Shown here: positions 29,292-35,722 of the stretch, piece after piece | Layout of the letters: every line of letters begins with the position of its first letter | How positions within the stretch are numbered: the stretch's first letter is position 1 | Origin: a virus | Strand: one strand, 5' to 3' | Length of the DNA stretch: 35,722 bases | IMG/VR virus record: IMGVR_UViG_3300048037_000106 | Location: 1-35,722 of that record | Notes under the pieces: generated by a model | What the model was told of the DNA's origin: nothing | The model's database searches: none | The model's input: only the letters and a program-made list of their open reading frames with translations | Translations under genes and position numbers: made by a program

Positions 29292-30300
29292 GCCAGAAGA
29301 TGGTTCAATAAATAACATTGTAGACAATTTAATTTTTGAGCCGCCAACTAATCCTGAACCAGAAGCAGAAGAAACTGTTGAAGCAACTGAAGATACTCAG
29401 ACAGAAACAGTAGAAGATGCAGACGTATTAGAGGATGACAGTGATGCATTAGACACTGACGAAGAAATAACTGATGCTGAGGATGAGTTAGAAGATGACG
29501 TAGCCGTTCCCCTAGACCTTACTGACGATCTGGAGATTGAATATAAATCTAACGGAGAAATCAAAAAGAAAACCTTAGGAGAGCTAAAGCAAAGCGCCGC
29601 CGGACAAGATTATATCCAAAAGGGAATGGCAGACAACGCGTCTACCAAAAAAGAACTTGAAAGTGCAAAGCAAGAATTTGCTCAACAGCAACAACAAGTA
29701 GCCCAAGAACGCCAAGCTTTAATGCAAATGGCGCAACAAATGCAATCTGGTGAAATTCCGCAAATACCACAATTACCATCTGAGGAACTTAAAATAAGTG
29801 ACCCAGTAGGATGGACTATTGCGGCTGAAGAATATCGTCAGGCATTAGATGCACGCAATAAATGGGAAAATAACGTAAGGGCAATGGCAGAACGTGAAGC
29901 CATACAAAAGCAAAACGAAGAAAAGCAATTTTTGTCTCAGCAAGCTATGAGATTACAAGATTGGATGCCTGAGTTTGCTGATCCACAAAAGCGAAGTTTA
30001 TTCATTCAAGACATGACAACAAAAGCTCAAAAACATTACAAGCTCACACAAGAGCAAATGAGTACTGTTAAAACAGCCGATGAAGTTATGATTTTAACGG
30101 ATGCTCTTAAATATCGTGAATTAATGGCAAACAAATCTAATGCGACTAAAAAAGCAAAAGATGCCAGAACCACCGTTGTAACTCCATCTGCGCGTAAATC
30201 TAATAATGCAAGTAAAGCGTCAAGAGCAAAAACAAGTAGGGCAAACATGCAAAAAACTGGCAGCATTGATGATGTTGCTAAGTTTATTGGTAATCTTTAA
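29278..30300 (+). CDS. Scaffold protein (predicted)
   Basis: The product has 340 residues starting at GTG (29278). The first 95 residues are strongly acidic (EPEAEETVEATEDTQTETVED and following), then IEYKSNGEIKKKTLGELKQSAAGQDYIQKGM and a long Gln/Glu-rich coiled-coil (about 115-210). A basic C-terminus (KKAKDARTTVVTPSARKSNNASKASRAKTSRAN) closes the protein. An acidic start, coiled-coil core and basic end, located just upstream of the major capsid gene, are typical of phage scaffolds, which guide capsid assembly and are then removed. No protease motif is seen. Confidence 0.82.
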   Translation: METTKPEDGSINNIVDNLIFEPPTNPEPEAEETVEATEDTQTETVEDADVLEDDSDALDTDEEITDAEDELEDDVAVPLDLTDDLEIEYKSNGEIKKKTLGELKQSAAGQDYIQKGMADNASTKKELESAKQEFAQQQQQVAQERQALMQMAQQMQSGEIPQIPQLPSEELKISDPVGWTIAAEEYRQALDARNKWENNVRAMAEREAIQKQNEEKQFLSQQAMRLQDWMPEFADPQKRSLFIQDMTTKAQKHYKLTQEQMSTVKTADEVMILTDALKYRELMANKSNATKKAKDARTTVVTPSARKSNNASKASRAKTSRANMQKTGSIDDVAKFIGNL

Positions 30301-30324
30301 CTCTTGTCTTAGGAGACTTTAATC

Positions 30325-31320
30325 ATGGCCGTTACAGCCAATACAAACGAAACTTATGATGTTACAACCATAAGAGAGGACCTATCTGAAGCGATGGCCT
30401 CTATCACGCCAACAGAGACATTACTGATGTCTACTATTGGATCACGCAACGTTGACAACACTTATTTTGAGTGGAGTGAAGTTGATCTTGCCGCAACTGG
30501 CGCAAACAGACAGATAGAGGGTGACGTTGGTTTATCTAACACAGCACCAACTAATGCTGTTCGTAAAGGTGGGTATACACAAATTTCAGCTAAAGTTGTA
30601 GAAGTTTCTTCAACAAACCAAGCTGTTAATGGTGTTGCAAACGCACAAACAGTTGCAAAACAAGTTGCATATAAGCTTTCTGAGCTTAAGCGCGATATGG
30701 AAGCAATGATGCTTGATAACGTGGCTGCAAATGCAGGTGCATCTGGTACAGCAAGACAAACTGCAGGATTGCCTGCGTATCTCACAACTAACGTATCTCG
30801 CGGTGGTGGTGGTGGTGCAAATGGTACAACCTCAGGTGCAGGTACTTCTGGTTTTGTAAATGCAGGTGCAACCGATGGAACTTTGCGCCCAATAACAGAA
30901 GCACTTTTAAAAGGCGTTATTGCTGATTGTTGGAACTCAGGTGCTACACCAAAAATTGTTATGTGTGGTTCAGCGCAAAAGCAAAAAATATCAACCTTTA
31001 CTGGTAACGCAACTCGTTTCAAAGAGGCAGAAGATAGCAAATTGAATGCAGCTATTGATGTTTACGTAAGCGATTTTGGTGAAGTGCAAATTGTACCTAA
31101 CCGACATATGCGTTCTAGAACAGTATCAAGTGTAGCTTATACACCTGATGTTCTTGTTCTTGATCCGTCATATGCAGAGGTTGCTTACTTGCAAACAGCG
31201 AAGCAAGAAGCTCTTGCTAAAACTGGTTTGTCTGAGCGTAGACTTATTTCTTGCGAGTATGGCTTACAAGTTACTTCAGAAAAAGCGCACGGTATCGTTG
31301 CAGATATTAACGCTTCATAA
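30325..31320 (+). CDS. Major capsid protein (SU10 type, DUF5309)
   Basis: The product has 331 residues. The N-terminus runs NETYDVTTIREDLSEAMASITPTETLLMSTIG and then TYFEWSEVDLA, followed by EGDVGLSNTAPTNAVRKGGYTQISAKVVEVSSTNQAVN. Those segments, with LKRDMEAMMLDNVAANAGASGTARQTAGLPAYL, are the signature of the SU10-like capsid family, which adopts the HK97 fold. A Gly-rich loop (GGGGGANGTTSGAGTSG) follows, and the C-terminal part has VQIVPNRHMRSRTV and VLVLDPSYAEVAYL. It builds the head shell. TAGGAGACTTTAATC provides a strong ribosome-binding site. A hairpin lies just downstream. Confidence 0.94.
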   Translation: MAVTANTNETYDVTTIREDLSEAMASITPTETLLMSTIGSRNVDNTYFEWSEVDLAATGANRQIEGDVGLSNTAPTNAVRKGGYTQISAKVVEVSSTNQAVNGVANAQTVAKQVAYKLSELKRDMEAMMLDNVAANAGASGTARQTAGLPAYLTTNVSRGGGGGANGTTSGAGTSGFVNAGATDGTLRPITEALLKGVIADCWNSGATPKIVMCGSAQKQKISTFTGNATRFKEAEDSKLNAAIDVYVSDFGEVQIVPNRHMRSRTVSSVAYTPDVLVLDPSYAEVAYLQTAKQEALAKTGLSERRLISCEYGLQVTSEKAHGIVADINAS

Positions 31321-31327
31321 AAATAGG

Positions 31328-31345
31328 TGGGGCAGAAATGCCCCA
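31328..31345 (+). terminator. Strong hairpin after the capsid gene (possible partial terminator)
   Basis: TGGGGCA (31328-31334) and TGCCCCA (31339-31345) form a perfect 7-base stem with a GAAA tetraloop, starting 8 bases after the capsid stop. No T-run follows, only TTCTTAAGG, so it is probably a transcript-stabilising or partial-termination hairpin that raises capsid mRNA relative to downstream genes. Confidence 0.6.
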
Positions 31346-31362
31346 TTCTTAAGGAGAATATT

Positions 31363-31620
31363 ATGCGAATTAAAATAACAACCGATAGAAACCCTTGGGC
31401 AAACGGAAGCCCTTGCGCAAAAGGTCAAGAAATAGATTTAGACGATGCTGAAGGTCAATTACTTGTAGATGCAGGTTTTGCATTAGAGCTTGGTGCTTCA
31501 AAACCAAAAAGGGCAAGAACTGAAAAAGGTCATTTAAAGGCTGACGATCCAAGCACACCAGATATTAATGAAGCTTGGGAAGGCGGTAAAGCACCAAAGA
31601 AAAAGAAAGCTAAAAAATGA
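31363..31620 (+). CDS. Small post-capsid protein
   Basis: I chose the ATG at 31363 behind AAGGAGAATATT, giving 85 residues; the in-frame ATG at 31327 would lie within the hairpin and has no ribosome-binding site. The N-terminus MRIKITTDRNPWANGSPCAKGQEIDLDDAEGQLLVDAGFALEL is a small beta domain with the GxEIDLxDxxAxxLxxAGxA pattern known from phage head proteins. The C-terminus is basic (KKKKAKK). A head-completion or decoration role is inferred from position. Confidence 0.65.
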   Translation: MRIKITTDRNPWANGSPCAKGQEIDLDDAEGQLLVDAGFALELGASKPKRARTEKGHLKADDPSTPDINEAWEGGKAPKKKKAKK

Positions 31621-31892
31621 GTGTACAAACAAAATATTTTGATGAGGACGGTAAAATTGTAATTAACCGCAGTCAAGATATTCAGCGCATTTTAGATTTT
31701 AACAAAGAGCGCAACATAGATGGGCATAACAGCAAGTCAGATATGAGACTGGCAGGGTCAATTCCGTTTGTTGTTATTGAAATGTGGATGAAAGAATGTG
31801 GCGCAAAAATAGGTAGCGAGGAGCTTAACGCATACATTAAGAAGAAATTAATGTCAGGTGATTATGGCAAGCTTGTAGCTAATGGGTATTAA
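31617..31892 (+). CDS. Conserved small phage protein after the capsid gene
   Basis: The product has 91 residues. It contains DGKIVINRSQDIQRILDFNKERN, then HNSKSDMRLAGSIPFVVIEMWMKE and a C-terminal helix (EELNAYIKKKLMSGDY). The pattern D..I..KRSQDVQ.ILD..K........SSDMR.AA.IP.VVIE.W..E is well conserved in marine and T7-like podoviruses. Its role is unknown; it may join neck or head assembly. It overlaps the previous gene by 4 bases and the next by 1. Confidence 0.75.
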   Translation: MSVQTKYFDEDGKIVINRSQDIQRILDFNKERNIDGHNSKSDMRLAGSIPFVVIEMWMKECGAKIGSEELNAYIKKKLMSGDYGKLVANGY

Positions 31893-32287
31893 TGAGTGAT
31901 AAACTACCAAAGGTAAGCATTGCTGTAGTCGGGGTTGTTATAGCTCAGATAGGTGGTTTTATTTGGTGGACTGCACAGCAAGCATCAACAATATCTAATC
32001 TTGAAGAAACAGTAAATATTTTGACTGTTGAAAATAACGCTACCGATAAGACTAATCTAATTAGGGATGTGCAACGTAATACTGATAACCTTCAAGAAAT
32101 TATTGATATATTGTCAGAGGTCTATGAAGAAATTGAAGATGCTGACAACGAGATTTGGGAAGATATCGACATGATTAACGAAGATATGGGCGGTATGGCT
32201 AGTCACATGATGGAGATTATTAAGCTACAATCTCGTATTGCTATATTAGAAAAGACAGTAGAGTTTTCTCGCAATGATGGAATGTAA
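31892..32287 (+). CDS. Membrane-anchored coiled-coil protein
   Basis: The product has 131 residues. A single hydrophobic segment near residues 9-27 (SIAVVGVVIAQIGGFIWW) follows a short charged N-terminus. A long heptad-like helix (ISNLEETVNILTVEN...IDILSEVYEEIEDADNEIWEDIDMI) covers the rest. An N-terminal anchor plus coiled-coil facing the periplasm is the architecture of inner-membrane spanins, but a matching lipoprotein partner is not evident. It opens a run of four small membrane-related genes leading to holin and endolysin. Confidence 0.6.
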   Translation: MSDKLPKVSIAVVGVVIAQIGGFIWWTAQQASTISNLEETVNILTVENNATDKTNLIRDVQRNTDNLQEIIDILSEVYEEIEDADNEIWEDIDMINEDMGGMASHMMEIIKLQSRIAILEKTVEFSRNDGM

Positions 32288-32289
32288 TT

Positions 32290-32748
32290 ATGGACCCAAT
32301 AACTATTTTAGCGGGCATAAAAACAGGCCTCGCTGCAGGCAAAACCATAGCGGGATTAAGCAAACAAATCGGGCAGTTTTTTGACGCAACTGACCACGCT
32401 AAGAAAACGTTACAGAAAAAAGGTGTATCAAGCAAAAGCGCAAATTCTACGGCGTTGGATCGTTGGGCGAAACTTAGACAGGCTGCAGAAGCTGAAGAAG
32501 AGCTCAAAGAGTGGATTACCCAAACTTACGGACGGTCAAAATACCTAGAACTATTAAAAATTCGTAGAGAAGTATTAGCAGAAAAACGTGAAGCAGAAGC
32601 ACAAGCAAGGCGTGACGCTATTCAGCAACAAGAACTTATGATTACGGTAGTAGGTATAATTGTTTTACTTCTTATGACGTTTGTAGGTGCCGCGGTTTAT
32701 TTACATTATATGGGTTGGCTTGATATTATGGACTATATACCTTGGTAA
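32290..32748 (+). CDS. Small protein with C-terminal membrane segment
   Basis: The product has 152 residues. The N-terminus has ITILAGIKTGLAAGKTIAGLSKQIGQFFDATD, an amphipathic, glycine-containing helix. Residues 65-110 form a charged helix (EAEEELKEWITQTYGRSKYLELLKIRREVLAEKREAEAQARRD). The C-terminus has one clear transmembrane segment (MITVVGIIVLLLMTFVGAAVYLHYM, about 116-140) and the end WLDIMDYIPW. The I..GIK.G.....I..L...I......D.....K layout is known from marine phages. A role in lysis or the virion-membrane step is inferred. Confidence 0.62.
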   Translation: MDPITILAGIKTGLAAGKTIAGLSKQIGQFFDATDHAKKTLQKKGVSSKSANSTALDRWAKLRQAAEAEEELKEWITQTYGRSKYLELLKIRREVLAEKREAEAQARRDAIQQQELMITVVGIIVLLLMTFVGAAVYLHYMGWLDIMDYIPW

Positions 32749-32924
32749 TTTATACACTTGTTTGGTTTCATTTTATTCGCACAGATCATTTGCAGTATTA
32801 TCAGTTTGATAATTATTCTACTTTCGAACAATGTAATAGCGAAAGAAAAAAAGCATCTGTATTAGTTACAAGTACAAATATGCTTTTAGAGTGCGTTATG
32901 ATGGATGTATCTAGTAGAGATTAA
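32742..32924 (+). CDS. Small protein (TTG start), possibly secreted or anchored
   Basis: The product has 60 residues from a TTG start at 32742, overlapping the previous gene by 7 bases. It begins VIYTLVWFHFIR, a short hydrophobic stretch, then HLQYYQFDNYSTFEQCNSERKKASVLVTSTNMLLECVMMD. The two cysteines (CNSER and ECVMM) could pair in the periplasm. The pattern of a hydrophobic start, F...EQC...R..A and C-terminal C is familiar from small lysis-region proteins. With no strong ribosome-binding site the call is moderate. An 83-base gene-poor gap follows before 33008. Confidence 0.5.
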   Translation: MVIYTLVWFHFIRTDHLQYYQFDNYSTFEQCNSERKKASVLVTSTNMLLECVMMDVSSRD

Positions 32925-33007
32925 ACGAAATAGGTTTGTGGTGTATACAGCAGAAAGTAAAGTTGTTATACAAACAAGTGACTTAAAGATTGCAAGAGGG
33001 TTTTTAA

Positions 33008-33355
33008 ATGAGTGAATTTAAAAAAGCTGACAGTAATGGTGATGGCGTAATACAGCCTGATGAGTGGGAAAAGTTAAAACTTGAAGAGCGAAGGCTTGAA
33101 ATTAACGACAGAGATTTAAAGCGTGATGCAGAAAGAAGATACACAGGCTTTGCATTAGCAGGAATGTTAATTTATCCGTTTATTATATTACTTGCTAGTG
33201 TCTTAGGTTTTGATAAAGCGGCTACATTAATTACAGATATTGCGTCAGTTTATGTTATTGCTGCATCTGGTGTAGTAGCGGCATTTATGGGCTTCAATGC
33301 ATACTCTGCGAAATCAGATAAAAAAACATCTATGAGCATGGAGGGTGAAAAATGA
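33008..33355 (+). CDS. EF-hand membrane protein in lysis region (holin-like)
   Basis: The product has 115 residues. Residues 8-19 (DSNGDGVIQPDE) are a complete EF-hand loop: D8, N10, D12, V14, Q16 and E19 sit at the calcium-binding positions. A charged helix (WEKLKLEERRLEINDRDLKRDAERRY) follows, then two hydrophobic segments (FALAGMLIYPFIILLASVLGF, about 47-67, and VYVIAASGVVAAFMGF, about 80-96). It overlaps the holin gene by 4 bases. The membrane part suggests a second holin or antiholin; the EF-hand could make it calcium-responsive, but that is inference. Confidence 0.72.
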   Translation: MSEFKKADSNGDGVIQPDEWEKLKLEERRLEINDRDLKRDAERRYTGFALAGMLIYPFIILLASVLGFDKAATLITDIASVYVIAASGVVAAFMGFNAYSAKSDKKTSMSMEGEK

Positions 33356-33735
33356 TAGCACAACTATTAGGTCCAGTTGCAAGTTTAGCAGGCTCTTGGC
33401 TCGATGCAAAAACAACCAAACAAGCGGCAGAAGCTAAATTAAAGCTTACTGAGGCAGAAGCTAAAAGTAAAATATTGCTCTCAAAGGAAACATCGGTTGC
33501 CGATTGGGAACGCATCATGGCGCAAGGTACTCAGAACTCTTGGAAGGACGAATATTTGGTTGGTTTGTTTAGTATTCCACTTATTTTAGTGTTCACAGGT
33601 GAAAAAGGGCGTCAGATCGTTGCAGAGGGCTTTGTAGCGTTGGAAAGTATGCCTGAGTGGTATCAGTATACCTTGGGTGTTATCGTAGCCAGTAGCTTCG
33701 CTGTGCGTTCTGCTACTAAATTCTTTAGGAGGTAA
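33352..33735 (+). CDS. Holin (GTA_holin_3TM-like)
   Basis: The product has 127 residues. After a short hydrophobic N-terminus (IAQLLGPVASLAGSW) come a charged helix with AEAKLKLTEAEAKSK, the segment NSWKDEYLVGLFSIPLILVFT that marks the GTA holin family (W.KDE......S.P), and a second hydrophobic helix (YTLGVIVASSFAVRSATKFF). These small inner-membrane proteins form lesions that release the endolysin. It lies immediately before the endolysin gene, separated by 2 bases after an AGGAGG ribosome-binding site. Confidence 0.8.
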   Translation: MIAQLLGPVASLAGSWLDAKTTKQAAEAKLKLTEAEAKSKILLSKETSVADWERIMAQGTQNSWKDEYLVGLFSIPLILVFTGEKGRQIVAEGFVALESMPEWYQYTLGVIVASSFAVRSATKFFRR

Positions 33736-33737
33736 TT

Positions 33738-34190
33738 ATGGGATTTAAATTAGGTAAAGGTAGTCTTTCAAAACTTGAAGGCGTAGACGAAAGAATGGTT
33801 GCAGTGGTAAAATATGCAATTGGTGCTTCTAAGCAAGACTTTTCATGTATTTGTGGGCTTCGTACAATTGAAGAACAGCGCGCCTTAGTGCAAAAGGGCG
33901 CATCGCAAACTATGAAATCAAAACACATTGACGGTCATGCTGTTGATTTAATGGCATATGTAAATGGTGGCAGATGGGAATTAAATCTGTATGACGAGAT
34001 TGCTGATGCAATGGCAGAAGCCGCCAGAGCGGTAGATGTTCCAATTAGGTGGGGTGCCGCATGGACAGTGCCTAATATTGCACAATGGGACGGTAATATG
34101 GAAAGTGCTATGAACGATTACATAGATACTAGAAGGTCACAAAACAGACGTCCGTTTATTGATGCGCCGCATTTTGAGTTAATGGTTTAG
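33738..34190 (+). CDS. Endolysin, M15-family peptidase
   Basis: The product has 150 residues. The peptidase M15 (VanY/CwlK, T5 endolysin-like) signature is present. GLRTIEEQRALVQKG (40-54) comes first, then SKHIDGHAVDL (61-71) with zinc ligands H63 and D70, and finally PHFEL (144-148) with H145. It hydrolyses peptide cross-links of peptidoglycan, L-alanyl-D-glutamate in the T5 enzyme. No signal peptide is seen, so export depends on the holin. GGAGGTAATT precedes the start, and a strong terminator follows the gene, closing the late operon. Confidence 0.92.
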   Translation: MGFKLGKGSLSKLEGVDERMVAVVKYAIGASKQDFSCICGLRTIEEQRALVQKGASQTMKSKHIDGHAVDLMAYVNGGRWELNLYDEIADAMAEAARAVDVPIRWGAAWTVPNIAQWDGNMESAMNDYIDTRRSQNRRPFIDAPHFELMV

Positions 34191-34219
34191 GAATAGCAGC
34201 TTCTCCCGCTGTTCGACTG

Positions 34220-34243
34220 CCCCACTTCGGTGGGGTTTTTTTT
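34220..34243 (+). terminator. Rho-independent terminator of the late operon
   Basis: CCCCAC (34220-34225), a TTCG tetraloop, GTGGGG (34230-34235) and eight T residues (34236-34243) make a textbook intrinsic terminator. It lies 30 bases behind the endolysin stop and 17 bases before the next promoter element. It separates the late operon from the early-type unit at 34334. Confidence 0.95.
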
Positions 34244-34259
34244 GGTCTCGCAAACTTTA

Positions 34260-34298
34260 TGTAAATATATTGTTGACAATGTAAGTGAGTTTGATAGT
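34260..34298 (+). promoter_or_regulatory. Rightward promoter with composite element (copy 3)
   Basis: TGTAAAT (34260-34266), 6 bases, TTGACA (34273-34278), 14 bases, GATAGT (34293-34298). TTGACA is a perfect -35 box, and TAGTAA, 16 bases downstream, is a plausible -10. Spacing is identical to copies 1 and 2. It drives the DUF932 gene at 34334. Confidence 0.75.
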
Positions 34299-34333
34299 AA
34301 GTAATTATTCATTTATTTACGGAGGTTCACAAA

Positions 34334-35161
34334 ATGGATACTAACACAAATTTCAAGGTTGAAGAAAGACCACTTACACCAGAAGGCTTAGACACACCAG
34401 TAGAAGGCTGGAAGGCTTTGGTTAGAACTGATAATAATGAAGTTCTACATTTGCACAAAGATAGCTATAAAGTGTTACCGCACGAAGATGTTATCTCAAG
34501 CACAAAAGATGCTATCAAAAAAGCAGGTCTAAAAAATACAGAATTTAGTGCATATTGCTTAGATGGTGGCAGACAGCTACAAGTTGATGTTTTATTCAAC
34601 GATTTGGTTATTGAACCTGAAGTTGGCGATCATGTTAAATTTCGTATTCGCGCATTTAACTCATATAATGGTTCATGGGCTTACCAAACTAGCACAGATG
34701 CACTTAGATTATGGTGCAAAAATGGTTGTACTCACCCAAATACACTTACCAAAACTTGGATGCGCCACACATCGCAAATTCACTTAGATGGTGTTGCAGA
34801 AAAAATTAAACTTGGCGTTGATACATTTTTTAATCAAAAAGAAATTTGGCAACAGTACAAGAAAAATAAAGTTGATATACGAAATGTAGAAAACTTTTTT
34901 AAGGCAAATCTTGTTGATCAAAAAACCAACACATCTTGTGAAAGTTTTAATAAACGCCAACTCGAAAATCTTATGGGTCAATTAAATAACGAATTTGACC
35001 AACTGGGTAAAAACCAATGGGCGGTTTATAACTGCATGACGCATTGGGCTACTCATACGCAAGATGCCAAAAACCCTAATAACGTGACCAGAGACAGAGA
35101 AAACAAATTGGTCATGGCATTAAGGTCACCACATTGGAACGGACTTGCACTTGCGGCATAA
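34334..35161 (+). CDS. DUF932 family protein
   Basis: The product has 275 residues. It begins KVEERPLTPEGLDTPVEGWKALVRTDNNEVLHLHKDSYKVLPHEDVI, then LDGGRQLQVDVLFNDLVIEPEVGDHVKFRIRAFNSYNGSWAYQTSTDALRLWCKNGCTHPNTLTKTWMRHT. That pattern, with a C-terminal NQWAVYNCMTHWATH...VMALRSPHW segment, is the DUF932 phage/plasmid family. Its role is not known; members are made early by many phages. ACGGAGGTTCACAAA precedes the ATG. It has its own promoter and terminator, so it is a strongly and separately controlled gene. Confidence 0.8.
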   Translation: MDTNTNFKVEERPLTPEGLDTPVEGWKALVRTDNNEVLHLHKDSYKVLPHEDVISSTKDAIKKAGLKNTEFSAYCLDGGRQLQVDVLFNDLVIEPEVGDHVKFRIRAFNSYNGSWAYQTSTDALRLWCKNGCTHPNTLTKTWMRHTSQIHLDGVAEKIKLGVDTFFNQKEIWQQYKKNKVDIRNVENFFKANLVDQKTNTSCESFNKRQLENLMGQLNNEFDQLGKNQWAVYNCMTHWATHTQDAKNPNNVTRDRENKLVMALRSPHWNGLALAA

Positions 35162-35167
35162 TCAACT

Positions 35168-35191
35168 GGGGGCTAACAGCCCCCTTTTTTT
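35168..35191 (+). terminator. Rho-independent terminator after the DUF932 gene
   Basis: GGGGGCT (35168-35174), AAC loop, AGCCCCC (35178-35184) and seven T residues (35185-35191). The stem is 7 bases with perfect pairing. It lies 6 bases after the DUF932 stop, so downstream genes probably receive read-through or reduced transcription. Confidence 0.93.
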
Positions 35192-35205
35192 AACGGAGGA
35201 CTGAA

Positions 35206-35442
35206 ATGATTACATTAACTAATAACGAGGTTCGGTTACTTATCGAATGTGCGCGTGAAGGGCTACCTTTACTACCAAATGGTGCAAAACCAGAGGTACG
35301 AGATATGCTAGACATTAGAAATATTCATAAGATTGTAGAAATGGATATTAAAGAAATAACCATTACTGTAACTGGTGAAAGGGTTGAAGGTTTAAATGGC
35401 AAGAAGTGGAAAATTGGACACGACTACGGAGTGGCAAAATGA
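35206..35442 (+). CDS. Small hypothetical protein
   Basis: The product has 78 residues. ITLTNNEVRLLIECAREGLPLLPNGAKPEVRDMLDIRNIHKIVE suggests a helical N-terminal part with conserved-looking L.ECA..GL, followed by strands (ITITVTGERVEGLNGKKWKIG). ACGGAGGACTGAA provides the ribosome-binding site directly behind the terminator, so the gene is either read through or has its own promoter in the terminator loop region. I do not recognise the family. Confidence 0.55.
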   Translation: MITLTNNEVRLLIECAREGLPLLPNGAKPEVRDMLDIRNIHKIVEMDIKEITITVTGERVEGLNGKKWKIGHDYGVAK

Positions 35443-35669
35443 GTATTGAAGCGCAGAATAAGCAAATATTTAACTGGTTGAAAGACCAAAATAGAGTTAA
35501 TCAGCTTATGGCATATGACCAATTTGGCTGTACTAGACTTGCGGCTCGCATATATGATTTAAAACAGATGGGTCATACAATTGGTAAATATACTGTCGTT
35601 ACACCAAATAAAAAGCGATATGCAGAATATTACTTGCAAAAAGAAAGTGAAGCAAATGGAACAGTGTAG
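35439..35669 (+). CDS. Small helix-turn-helix protein (HTH_39-like)
   Basis: I chose the ATG at 35439, overlapping the previous TGA, over an upstream in-frame ATG at 35406. The 76-residue product has AQNKQIFNWLKDQNRVNQLMAYDQFGCTRLAARIYDLKQMGHTIG, the layout of the phage HTH_39 domain (Q...I..WL......T...A...FG..RLAARI..L...G..I). It may bind DNA as a small regulator of early genes. The C-terminal tail (TPNKKRYAEYYL) is conserved in the same family. It overlaps the next ORF by 13 bases. Confidence 0.7.
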   Translation: MSIEAQNKQIFNWLKDQNRVNQLMAYDQFGCTRLAARIYDLKQMGHTIGKYTVVTPNKKRYAEYYLQKESEANGTV

Positions 35670-35722
35670 TTATTGCGATGGGCATAAAGTTGTAGAAGAC
35701 TGGCATTGCTTGCACTATAAAA
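35657..35722 (+). CDS. Partial CDS, possible small zinc-binding protein
   Basis: The frame is open to the right edge from an ATG at 35657, giving MEQCSYCDGHKVVEDWHCLHYK so far. CxxC followed by H, then C and H at longer distance, suggests a small zinc-binding protein. It overlaps the HTH gene by 13 bases, the usual spacing in this genome. Too little is present for a family call. Confidence 0.45.

Noticed and set aside
32941-33015. Possible 24-residue ORF from GTG in the gap before the EF-hand gene
   Set aside because: It would overlap the next ATG by 8 bases, but its ribosome-binding site is weak and nothing in the peptide is recognisable. The 83-base gap is otherwise without visible signals.

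Overview
The window is a contiguous stretch of a tailed double-stranded DNA phage genome. It is AT-rich and very tightly packed, and most neighbouring genes overlap by 1 to 26 bases, often as TAATG or ATGA junctions. The major capsid protein and adaptor resemble those of phage SU10, no tape-measure gene is seen, and there is an injection-protein set with a transglycosylase, so a short-tailed (podovirus-like) particle is most likely. Many small proteins resemble families I know from marine phage genomes, and the holin resembles the GTA 3TM holin family of alphaproteobacteria. A marine alphaproteobacterial host is therefore a reasonable guess, but it is an inference. No integrase, tRNA, rRNA, CRISPR array, reverse transcriptase or insertion sequence was seen.

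Layout. (1) About 1-350: the end of a rightward RusA-type Holliday junction resolvase. (2) About 323-3041, leftward: a recombination operon with a small unknown gene, a Gp157-family protein, an ERF annealing protein, SSB, a DUF1367-like protein, a zinc-binding protein and a Ref-like RecA-dependent nuclease. (3) About 3211-6431, rightward: a leader ORF, a HTH_36 replication initiator with a possible internal origin, a possible helicase-loader-position protein, then a ParB-like protein, a TET-associated glycosyltransferase (TAGT) and a TagD-like cytidylyltransferase. The last three look like a DNA base hypermodification cassette. (4) About 6405-6874, leftward: two small proteins. (5) About 7048-31892, rightward late operon: terminase subunits, small basic proteins, adaptor, about 9 kb of adhesin and tail-fibre genes with duplicated modules, a nozzle-like protein, injection proteins with a transglycosylase, portal, scaffold and major capsid. 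(6) About 31892-34190: membrane proteins, holin and an M15 endolysin, closed by a strong terminator. (7) About 34260 to the end, rightward: DUF932 protein, small regulators, and a CDS cut by the window edge.

The units are probably coordinated by a composite upstream element, TGTAAAT-N6-TTGAC(A/T), often followed after 14 bases by GATAGT. It occurs with identical internal spacing at four transcription-unit heads: 3069-3107 leftward, 6904-6942 leftward, 7012-7030 rightward (late operon) and 34260-34298 rightward. Several units share the ribosome-binding sequence GAGGTTC. If the genome is circular or circularly permuted, the operon starting at 34.3 kb could run through the window edge into the RusA gene at the left end.

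The items most worth following are the ParB-TAGT-cytidylyltransferase cassette, the four-copy promoter or operator element, the translationally coupled leader ORF before the initiator, the modular adhesin locus, and an EF-hand membrane protein in the lysis region.
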